A stretch of 64,000 nucleotides of DNA from Notolepis coatsorum (Eukaryota; Chordata; Actinopteri; Aulopiformes; Paralepididae), in contig OZ020589.1 in assembly GCA_963971535.1 (NCBI GenBank), positions 95,352,324 to 95,416,323 of the forward strand, in the 5' to 3' direction. Shown here piece after piece: positions 56,340 through 64,000 of the stretch. A program made the position numbers and the translations under genes. Numbering within the stretch: the first letter of the stretch is position 1; each line of letters starts with the position of its first letter. The notes below the pieces were generated by a model that was not told where the DNA came from, did not search any database, and saw nothing but the letters and a program-made list of their open reading frames with translations.

Positions 56340-58006
56340 TGTGAGGATTCGCCTGTCCCTGGACCCCTTTTCCCTGTCTCCTCTCCTCATCAGCCCCCAC
56401 CCTTGCGAGAACTTTTCCCTGTCTCCTACTCTTCACCAGCCCCCACCCTTGCGAGAACTTTTCCCTGTCTCCTACTCTTCACCAGCCCCCACCCTTGGAC
56501 ATTCTTGTTCCTCTACCTTCACGCACCTGTTGGGAGTTTGCAATCAGCTCGGGAGAGTACTTAGGTTGCAGACTCCCCTCCAGTCCTGGTCGGGTCGTTC
56601 TGTGTTCTGGACTCTGTGTTCGTTCTGTATTCTGTACGTTACCATCACCTGCCGCGTCTCCGGCGTGAGACGACGTGCCAGCCATCACCACCTGTCGCCG
56701 TTTGCCTGGAGTGGGACACCGCCTTCGCTCTCTAATTCTCTACGGGAGGTTTCCAGTGTTCCCACTCCAGACGTCAAGCCGGCTCGCCATCGCTCCCGAT
56801 TCCACGGGAGGAAGGCGTCTCTTCGTGATCCTCGTTCCTGGGGTGAGGCTCGCCGTCACTCCCTATTATTCCACGGGAGGATGGCGTGTGCTCATCCCGT
56901 TCCCCTCGGACCCCGGCTCGTCGTCGCTCCCTATTATTCCACGGGAGGATGGCGTGTGCTCATCCCGTTCCCCTCGGACCCCGGCTCGTCGTTGCTCCCT
57001 ATTATTCCACGGGAGGATGGCGTGTGCCCATCCCGTTTCCCCTCGGACCCAGGCTTGCCGTCGCTCCCTAGTATTCCACGGGAGGATGGCGTGTGCCCAT
57101 CCCGTTTCCCCTCGGACCCAGGCTCGCCGTCGCTCCCTAGTATTCCACGGGAGGATGGCGTGTGCCCATCCCGTTTCCCTTCGGACCCAGGCTCGCCGTC
57201 GCTCCCTAGTATTCCACGGGAGGATGGCGTGTGCCCATCCCGTTTCCCCTCGGACCCCCTTTGTTCTGCGCTGCCCGTCTGCAGCATCCGAGGAGGAGGA
57301 GGAGGATTCCTTCCTGAGCAGCAGAGCCCTACTCGGTGTAGGGACGGGAGGAGGATCTCCGTGCCCGGCCTCCGCTGTCGGGCCCCTGTCCCCGTGCCAG
57401 GCCTCCGCCGTCGGGCCCCTGTCCCCGTGCCAGGCCTACGCCGTCGGGCTCCTGTCCCGGTGCCCGGCCTCCGCCGTCGGGCCCCTGTCCCCGTGCCCAG
57501 CCTCCGCCGTCGTAATCCTGTCCTCATCCCTGTAAGCGGTCCTGGCCCTGACACTTAGCCCTGGCCCTTAGCTTTGGTCCTGGCCCTGACACTTAGCCCT
57601 GACACTTAGCCCTGGTCCTGGCCCTGACACTTAGCCCTGGCCCTTAGCTCTGGTCCTGGCCCTGACACTTAGCCCTGGCCCTTAGCTCTGGTCCTGGCCC
57701 TGACACTTAGCCCTGGCCCTTAGCTCTGGTCCTGGCCCTGACACTTAGCCCTGGCCCTTAGCTCTGGTCCTGGCCCTGACACTTAGCCCTGGCACTTAGC
57801 CCTGGCCCTTAGCCCTGGTCCCTTAGCCTGTTCGCCTGTTAAAGGCACAGTGCCGCAGTTTCATATTTCATGGACTCTTGTGTTTTTTGTGTTCTCCCTT
57901 AAAGGGACTGTGCCGCTTTTTGTTATTTAATAAATATTGCCCTGTTCTGGCTTACTCTAATACCTGTCTTGTGTTGTGCGATTGGGGTCGGTTTCAAACC
58001 ACAACA
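56340..58006 (+). repeat. 5' LTR, inflated by internal tandem repeats
   Basis: Contains about six 67-bp units (CCACGGGAGGATGGCGTGTG, 56873-57270), 33-bp GGCCTCCGCCGTCGGGCCCC units (57365-57520) and 37-bp GGTCCTGGCCCTGACACTTA units (57540-57815). AATAAA is at 57929-57934. The related solo LTR at 31409 lacks most of these and is half as long. Long Pro/Arg/Ser frames here follow the repeats and are not genes. Confidence 0.85.
56586..56598 (+). promoter_or_regulatory. Putative RNA 5'-end self-primer sequence
   Basis: CTGGTCGGGTCGT, complementary over 13 bases to 58009-58021. The same 13-mer is in the second LTR (59028-59040) and the solo LTR (31594-31606), so it is conserved while surrounding LTR sequence differs. 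Confidence 0.7.
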
Positions 58007-58781
58007 GTACGACCCGACCAGTCGACGACCCCAGCCAGCACAGACAGTGTATTAGAGAGCCCCCCGTTAGCTCCCCTGGTAGCCTTGTTAGCTCCCCTGT
58101 TAGCTCCCCTGTTAGCTCCCCTGTTAGCCTCGTTAGCTCCCCTGATAGCTACCCTGTTCCCCACAGCTAGGACTGTCCTTTCAGCTAGCTTGTTCTCCTC
58201 TGCTAGTCCAGCCGTCTGCTAGCTTAGCCCCTGCAGCTAACCGGCTTCCTCAGCTAGTCCAGCCGTCTGCTAGCTTAGCCCCTGCAGCTAACCGGCTTCC
58301 TCAGCTAGTCCAGCCGACTGCTAGCTTAGCCCCTGCAGCTAACCCCATGTGTTCTCATGCTAGTCCAGCCCTGTCTGCTAGCCTAGCTCCGGCAGCTAGC
58401 GCAGCATCTATGCTAATGTAGCAGTACAGCTAGCATAGGCCCTGTAGCTAGCAATGCCCTGGCAGCTACCCTGTCCCTCTGCTAGCCCCACTTTAGGTGT
58501 AGCTTCCCCTGCTAGCATGGCCAATTTTTTTTGTTTGGTTGCTCTGTCATGTCCCCTGCCTCGCTGTCTGTTTTTTTTTCTCTCCCTTCTCCGGCCCCGT
58601 TCCTCTGCCCCTCCTGGGTTCCTGTCGCCGCTCCCCTGCCCCGGTGTTGCTCGTCCCGGCCTTGTCCGTCCTGACTTTTTTTCCCCCCGGACTCTCCCTG
58701 TGTTCTCCCGGCCCCCTGTCCTGCCCGTTCCCGGACGGTCCCTTTTGACGTCTGGGAGCCGTCTGTGGAGGGGGGGGGTAC
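58007..58781 (+). other. Non-coding interior with PBS and PPT
   Basis: PBS-like ACGACCCGACCAG at 58009-58021. Then GTTAGCTCCCCT repeats (58064-58150) and three units of CTAGTCCAGCCG with CTAGCTTAGCCCCTGCAGCT (58195-58350). The 3' part (GACGTCTGGGAGCCGTCTGT) and polypurine tract GGAGGGGGGGGGTAC (58767-58781) resemble the 3' UTR of fish Gypsy/Sushi elements. No gag or pol motif on either strand. Confidence 0.7.
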
Positions 58782-60435
58782 TGTGAGGATTCGCCTGTCC
58801 CTGGACCCCTTTTCCCTGTCTCCTCTCCTCATCAGCCCCCACCCTTGCGAGAACTTTTCCCTGTCTCCTACTCTTCACCAGCCCCCACCCTTGTGAGAAC
58901 TTTTCCCTGTCTCCTACTCTTCACCAGCCCCCACCCTTGGACATTCTTGTTCCTCTACCTTCACGCACCTGTTGGGAGTTTGCAATCAGCTCGGGAGAGT
59001 ACTTAGGTTGCAGACTCCCCTCCAGTCCTGGTCGGGTCGTTCTGTGTTCTGGACTCTGTGTTCGTTCTGTATTCTGTACGTTACCATCACCTGCCGCGTC
59101 TCCGGCGTGAGACGACGTGCCAGCCATCACCACCTGTCGCCGTTTGCCTGGAGTGGGACACCGCCTTCGCTCTCTAATTCTCTACGGGAGGTTTCCAGTG
59201 TTCCCACTCCAGACGTCAAGCTGGCTCGCCATCGCTCCCGATTCCACGGGAGGAAGGCGTGTCTTCGTGATCCTGGTTCCTGGGGTGAGGCTCGCCGTCG
59301 CTCCCTATTATTCCACGGGAGGATGGCGTGTGCTCATCCCGTTCCCCTCGGACCCCGGCTCGTCGTCGCTCCCTATTATTCCACGGGAGGATGGCGTGTG
59401 CTCATCCCGTTCCCCTCGGACCCCGGCTCGTCGTTGCTCCCTATTATTCCACGGGAGGATGGCGTGTGCCCATCCCGTTTCCCCTCGGACCCAGGCTTGC
59501 CGTCGCTCCCTAGTATTCCACGGGAGGATGGCGTGTGCCCATCCCGTTTCCCCTCGGACCCAGGCTCGCCGTCGCTCCCTAGTATTCCACGGGAGGATGG
59601 CGTGTGCCCATCCCGTTTCCCTTCGGACCCAGGCTCGCCGTCGCTCCCTAGTATTCCACGGGAGGATGGCGTGTGCCCATCCCGTTTCCCCTCGGACCCC
59701 CTTTGTTCTGCGCTGCCCGTCTGCAGCATCCGAGGAGGAGGAGGAGGATTCCTTCCTGAGCAGCAGAGCCCTACTCGGTGTAGGGACGGGAGGAGGATCT
59801 CCGTGCCCGGCCTCCGCTGTCGGGCCCCTGTCCCCGTGCCAGGCCTCCGCCGTCGGGCCCCTGTCCCCGTGCCAGGCCTACGCCGTCGGGCTCCTGTCCC
59901 GGTGCCCGGCCTCCGCCGTCGGGCCCCTGTCCCCGTGCTCGGCCTCCGCCGTCGTAATCCTGTCCTCATCCCTGTAAGCGGTCCTGGCCCTGACACTTAG
60001 CCCTGGCCCTTAGCTCTGGTCCTGGCCCTGACACTTAGCCCTGACACTTAGCCCTGGTCCTGGCCCTGACACTTAGCCCTGGCCCTTAGCTCTGGTCCTG
60101 GCCCTGACACTTAGCCCTGGCCCTTAGCTCTGGTCCTGGCCCTGACACTTAGCCCTGGCCCTTAGCTCTGGTCCTGGCCCTGACACTTAGCCCTGGCCCT
60201 TAGCTCTGGTCCTGGCCCTGACACTTAGCCCTGGCCCTTATCCCTGGTCCCTTAGCCTGTTCGCCTGTTAAAGGCACAGTGCCGCAGTTTCATATTTCAT
60301 GGACTCTTGTGTTTTTTGTGTTCTCCCTTAAAGGGACTGTGCCGCTTTTTGTTATTTAATAAATATTGCCCTGTTCTGGCTTACTCTAATACCTGTCTTG
60401 TGTTGTGCGATTGGGGTCGGTTTCAAACCACAACA
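58782..60435 (+). repeat. 3' LTR of Sushi-like element
   Basis: 1654 bp, near-identical to the 5' LTR; small differences include one fewer or altered 37-bp unit. AATAAA is near 60357-60362. Confidence 0.85.
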
Positions 60436-60440
60436 CACAG

Positions 60441-60744
60441 TTTTAAAACCCAACAGTCTTTCTTCCCAATGATTAATTCACTTCAGATTTGTTCAAAACA
60501 CAGTGGTGAAAAAACTAAATCAACTAGTCAGGTGATCATGAACTCGTAATTCCGATTCTTATTCTGCCTGTTTTTTTTACTATTTTGGTTTTTATTCATT
60601 TTCAGCATGGAAGTGAAGGCACTTCTGCATTCCGTACCTCACATGACATCAGACTTCACAAATATGGCGGCCAGGTGAATAAAGTCAATACAGGATTCTA
60701 CAACAGCCTCTGATGACATAGTGCCATGCTATATAATGCTGTAT
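60441..60744. other. No gene recognised
   Basis: Unassigned. A pyrimidine tract ending in CAG precedes ATGGAAGTGAAGG near 60607, resembling a 3' splice site, but no continuing exon is evident. Confidence 0.35.
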
Positions 60745-61280
60745 ATAACATATACATATATTTATCCACATCAGTCTATATACCTGCATATAATCCTTTT
60801 TACATACATGTAGATAATATATCTATATCTGTACCTACTCTTACTAGTTATACTGCTGGCCAGTATGACTTACTACCATAGTGTCTTCATACCTGTAATG
60901 TATCACTATACATATTAATACTACAACTCTGTACATACTGTACATCTGATTAACACTATTACTCAGTAGTACTAATTTATATACAGTATGTAATGTATAT
61001 ATGGGGGACCCTGATGTAAACAAGACGAAAGTCTTTCTCTGGTCTGAATCCCCTTAACAATTGTATGTATTGAGCTGTACTGTACTGTACGCATTCTGCA
61101 ATCTGTTAATAAACTTTTCAATCAATCAATGTTATACCCAGTTAAATCACCTGTACATTGTATTACAATTGCACTTTACTGTAACATTTGCACTCTGGTT
61201 GGATGCCGAACTTATTTTCGTTGTACTGTACTTGTCTTGTGCTGTATGACAATACATTTTAATCTAATCTAATCTAATAG
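60745..61280 (+). mobile_element. LINE tail, split by another LINE tail
   Basis: Matches 30580-30985 and ends ACATTTTAATCTAATCTAAT. At about 61001-61130 it is interrupted by a second tail (GGGGGACCCTGATGTAAAC to CAATCAATCAAT), the family also seen at 40165 and 54083. Confidence 0.75.
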
Positions 61281-61520
61281 TGATGTGAAAAGAAAACAAG
61301 GACACAGAGCATGATGGATGTAGTGCGCAGAGATGAGACTAGTTGAGACCCACCGCCTCAGGAACCACAACCTGCTGACCTGAGCATTCGCTCCCAAGTC
61401 TCCCCAATTCGCCATATTGATCCCGCCGCCATTTTAGTTTTGGTAGATCGCTACGAACACATTTCAATGAGCTGATGACTAATTCACTTCCTTGTGAAAA
61501 ACAATTGGAGCTTGTAATTC
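61281..61520. other. No gene recognised
   Basis: Unassigned sequence between the LINE tail and a tandem repeat. Confidence 0.35.
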
Positions 61521-61675
61521 GGATAGTGTGTTCTGACTGTTGTTTTGAGTCTGAGAGTGTGTTCTGACTGTTTTGAGTCCGAGTGTGTTCTGGCTGCCGT
61601 TTTGAGTCTGATAGTGTGTTCTGGCTGTTGTTTTGAGTCTGATAGTATGTTCTGGCTGTTGTTTTGAGTCTGGAG
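61521..61675. repeat. ~30-bp tandem repeat
   Basis: Four to five degenerate units of GTGTTCTGGCTGTTGTTTTG and AGTCTGATA. Confidence 0.85.
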
Positions 61676-62050
61676 GAAGCGATATTAAAGTATTACATCA
61701 CGCGCAGGAGTGGGTTAGGCATGGTCTAATTCTCACAACCCACGACTGCACGTGGTGTAATGGCTTTTATACAACTGGCGCATTCATCCAACCTTATTGC
61801 TATACAATAAACACACATTAATTGAAGATTTATTGAAAAAACCATCTATAGACGCTTCTATATGTAGCATCCTGAAAATAGGACTATTATTCAGAAGTGC
61901 TGACTTGCCTTTCCATCTCCCCTGATGCACCAAGACCTACTAACTAGTTTCCATTGATATTCTCACGAACAATGACGCAAGCTTCTCTTTCTTCTACCGG
62001 CTGAAATATGGATTATAAACGGCATTACTGGATTCTATTCTACAATCCTT
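61676..62050. other. No gene recognised
   Basis: Unassigned. Confidence 0.35.
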
Positions 62051-63713
62051 TTCCCTGTGGAGCTAGTAGGCGGTAACAGCAGGGGGCGCGGTGGCCGGCA
62101 GAGAGCGTACGAGAGAGACGGAGGAGGAAGTAGACGGAAGTGCGAGGAACCAGCCTCTTCGACATTGGACTTGGATCGGTTCGGTCGTGTCTGGAAGAGC
62201 CCCGTATTGAACTTGAGTATATTACGGGTTATCCTATAACAGCAAACGTAGAAGCGTGTTGCATGTTTCCCTACGGAATACCCTAGCGATACAACGAGTT
62301 ATCCTAGAAGAAATGCGGTATCGCCCTGAGGAGTTTAAGTTAAAGTTATTCCCTCTAGCGAGGTGCCCTGCCAGCGTGGCGTGAAGAGGACCGGTGTTTA
62401 GAAGCACCCTGCGTTATCATATATCCCGGCTAGCAGGAGGGCTGTTTGGGGACCCAGAGTGTAGCTGCAGTGTTAGTGAGGGCGAGTTTAGATACGCGCG
62501 TGGACCCAGCACCAGCTGCCTACAACCAGTCTGCTCCGGCTGTCTACAACCAGATCTGCACCAGGCTGCCTTCAGCGCATGGGAGTTCGTCCCGACCAAC
62601 AGAGGTCGCCATCACCCAGCACACGCTCTCAGCCCAGCACTGCCTCGCTGCTCCAGCTCCGCCTGCTAGCACCCTCGCAGAGAGTGTTCGACGCCATCTT
62701 GCTTTCCGGACGACGGTGGCGCGGCGAGGCCGCCATCTTGGTAGAGTACATTAGGGCTTCGATGCCCAGGATTCTATTGCACTTTACACAGTGTGGTGCG
62801 GCCCGCGGGCGAAGCTAACGTTGCTAACTACAGTTCTAGGGGTACCCCATTAACAATACATGCCGGCATTAGCTTAGGACTTTGTTAGGTATTTGTGGGC
62901 CCACATTTTGATTTCTTTTGAGTGTGATAACGTGTTTGTGTTTAATAATATTTTCCCATCTAATTAACCCTTTCCCTGTGGGGAGGTTACAGACCTGTTG
63001 CCTTATAAGTAAAGCCTAGAGAGGTATTATTCTTGCCGTATAATTAAAGCCTGTCAGAGGTATTATACAGGGTGTTGACCCAGACGTGGGTGATGAGTAA
63101 AACACATTAAAGTATATTACTCCAGGCACTAACACGGAGGTGTGTGTAGAATATACGTAGACATAAGGTCTTGAGTTACATATGGAGTTATGGTAGGACT
63201 ACAGTCCATTAGAGCACTCCCATTCATTCGTGTAACTGAACAGTACAAAATAGCATTAAAGAATTAGATGGGAGTTCTGTGTGCATGTCCATTCATGAGC
63301 CGTTTAACCACTCTTTTGGTGTGGGTAACGTTAATACCATTAACCCCTTCCTATTCCACCTTTCCCTTTTTATTTTAAGGTTTCTAGTGTCACTGAGGGA
63401 GGGTACTGCTTGCGGGGGGAACCAAGTTATTTATTTACAATTCAGTCACTAGGTGTGGGAGGGTTGTAGGAGTAATTGGGGGAAGTGGGAGCGTGTTGGG
63501 GAGTACTGCTGACCGCCCTGCTGCAGGGGAGGAAGACCAGAGTACCAGACCAGGTTGGTAAATCCCGGGCCCCATCCACTCGCACTGCCAGCCTCCAGTT
63601 GAAGTTCCAGACTCAAAGACGGAGGTGCAGTTAGACAGAGCTCTACTGTGTCTCGCTACCCAGTGAGTGTGCCCACCCGTTCCCACGAAGCAGGGATAAT
63701 CCACCCTGTTACA
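62051..63713 (+). repeat. Probable 5' LTR (left edge uncertain)
   Basis: GC-rich then AT-rich non-coding sequence that ends CACCCTGTTACA two bases before a PBS-like site and 67 bases before a gag-like ATG. Only one LTR is in the window, so its start cannot be fixed; the left coordinate is only a limit. It may include unrelated flank. Confidence 0.4.
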
Positions 63714-63715
63714 TT

Positions 63716-63733
63716 TGGTGTCACGAACAGGAT
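63716..63733 (+). promoter_or_regulatory. PBS-like site
   Basis: TGGTGTCACGAACAGGAT, preceded by ACATT. Sequence and spacing fit a tRNA primer site at an LTR/leader junction. The tRNA is not assigned. Confidence 0.55.
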
Positions 63734-63780
63734 CTACATCCTACTCCACTCCCTCGTACGTGACGACCAAGAGACCTGAG

Positions 63781-64000
63781 ATGTCGGCGAGCGACACCCC
63801 GAAGTCGGGGGGCAGAGCCCGGTCGCCCCGGGCGGAGCGACGAGATGACCCACCGGCCCTTCTCAAGGAGGAAGGAGGGGAAGCCGAGACGATGCGGACC
63901 TTGGCTGCCCAAGTGGAGTTCCTAACGGGTCAACTCCAAGACCAGGCGGGCGTCCTGGACCACCAGCACGAACAACTGGAGCAGGCCGGGCGCAGAGAGT
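63781..64000 (+). CDS. Start of a gag-like ORF, cut by window end
   Basis: From ATG 63781 the frame is open for 73 codons to the end of the window. It begins MSASDTPKSGGRARSPRAER, a basic, disordered N-terminus, then a heptad-rich segment (TLAAQVEFLTGQLQDQAGVL) likely to be a coiled coil, as in many Gypsy gag proteins. The PBS-like site 48 bases upstream supports a retrotransposon gag. A host gene is possible, since no gag-specific motif is reached. Confidence 0.5.
   Translation, partial: MSASDTPKSGGRARSPRAERRDDPPALLKEEGGEAETMRTLAAQVEFLTGQLQDQAGVLDHQHEQLEQAGRRE

Larger units (their letters stand above)
56340..60435 (+). mobile_element. Non-coding, self-priming Sushi-like LTR element
   Basis: Direct LTRs 56340-58006 (1667 bp) and 58782-60435 (1654 bp), TGTGAGGATTCG to AACCACAACA, with the 5-bp duplication CACAG (56335-56339 and 60436-60440). 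The interior (58007-58781, 775 bp) has no gag or pol. Immediately after the first LTR, 58009-58021 (ACGACCCGACCAG) is the exact complement of CTGGTCGGGTCGT at 56586-56598 inside the LTR. This is the arrangement of Tf1/Sushi elements that prime with the 5' end of their own RNA. A G-rich polypurine tract precedes LTR 2. The element would need proteins in trans. Confidence 0.85.

Noticed and set aside
56341-57558. 405-codon Pro/Arg/Ser-rich frame, its 286-codon overlap, the 206-codon reverse frame, and their duplicates at 58972-60000
   Set aside because: They follow tandem repeats inside LTRs whose unit lengths happen to keep frames open, are open on both strands, and resemble no protein I know.
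60560-60640. Host exon after a 3' splice site-like tract
   Set aside because: Only a pyrimidine tract plus CAG and an ATG. The following frame is short and has no recognisable protein.

Overview
This window is eukaryotic and almost certainly comes from a teleost fish genome. It carries BEL/Pao and Ty3/Gypsy LTR retrotransposons, L2/Rex-type and L1 LINEs, tRNA-derived SINEs, hAT-like elements with the CAGTGTTAATTTTG terminus, TTAA-duplicating elements, and long (TAA)n and (AT)n tracts. There is no operon structure, and I see no intact host gene, rRNA or true tRNA gene. The window is a TE cluster in which elements have inserted into one another. Boundaries rest mainly on target-site duplications (TSDs), paired terminal repeats, and LTR, PBS and PPT arrangement.

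Layout. 1-5.8 kb: an L2-type LINE with its RT domain, an L1 ORF1 remnant, a 46-47 bp minisatellite and a reverse L2 tail inserted into that minisatellite. 5.8-26.65 kb: a four-level nest. A hAT-like element (5811-26653, 8-bp TSD) holds a terminal-inverted-repeat element (7834-26538, TSD TGACTAAA). That holds a non-coding LTR element on the minus strand (9455-23312, TSD GAAC), which holds a BEL/Pao retrotransposon (13452-21098, TSD CTAAC) with a 1516-codon pol frame. The outermost element also carries a piggyBac-like MITE and a short sequence resembling the first coding exon of host PPP1R21 followed by a splice donor. 27-29.5 kb: the 3' half of an L1 ORF2 and its 3' UTR. 30.5-32.8 kb: LINE tails and a solo LTR.

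33-40.8 kb: a Ty3/Gypsy element on the minus strand (167-bp LTR, Leu-type PBS, gag-protease, RT-RNase H, integrase). It inserted into a 45-bp minisatellite and was later broken by a Rex/L2 LINE (TSD CATCCTTCCA) and by a TTAA-flanked T2/Kolobok-like element that contains the 200-N assembly gap. 41-46.5 kb: a foldback, a degraded hAT-like element with a MITE and a SINE inside it, and further SINE/LINE tails. 46.5-52.7 kb: a second BEL/Pao copy on the minus strand with gag and protease in one long frame, but with RT, RNase H and most of integrase deleted. 54-56 kb: a long hairpin, a 473-bp hAT MITE and a (TAA)n tract. 56.3-60.4 kb: a non-coding LTR element with repeat-rich 1.65-kb LTRs. Its primer-binding site matches a segment inside its own LTR, the signature of Tf1/Sushi-style self-priming. 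62-64 kb: what looks like the 5' LTR, PBS and gag start of another LTR element running off the window end.

The coding frames are retroelement gag and pol genes, and none acts with a neighbour in a pathway. Autonomous proteins such as the BEL pol at 15.1-19.7 kb could in principle mobilise the deleted BEL copy at 46.5-52.7 kb. That is inference.
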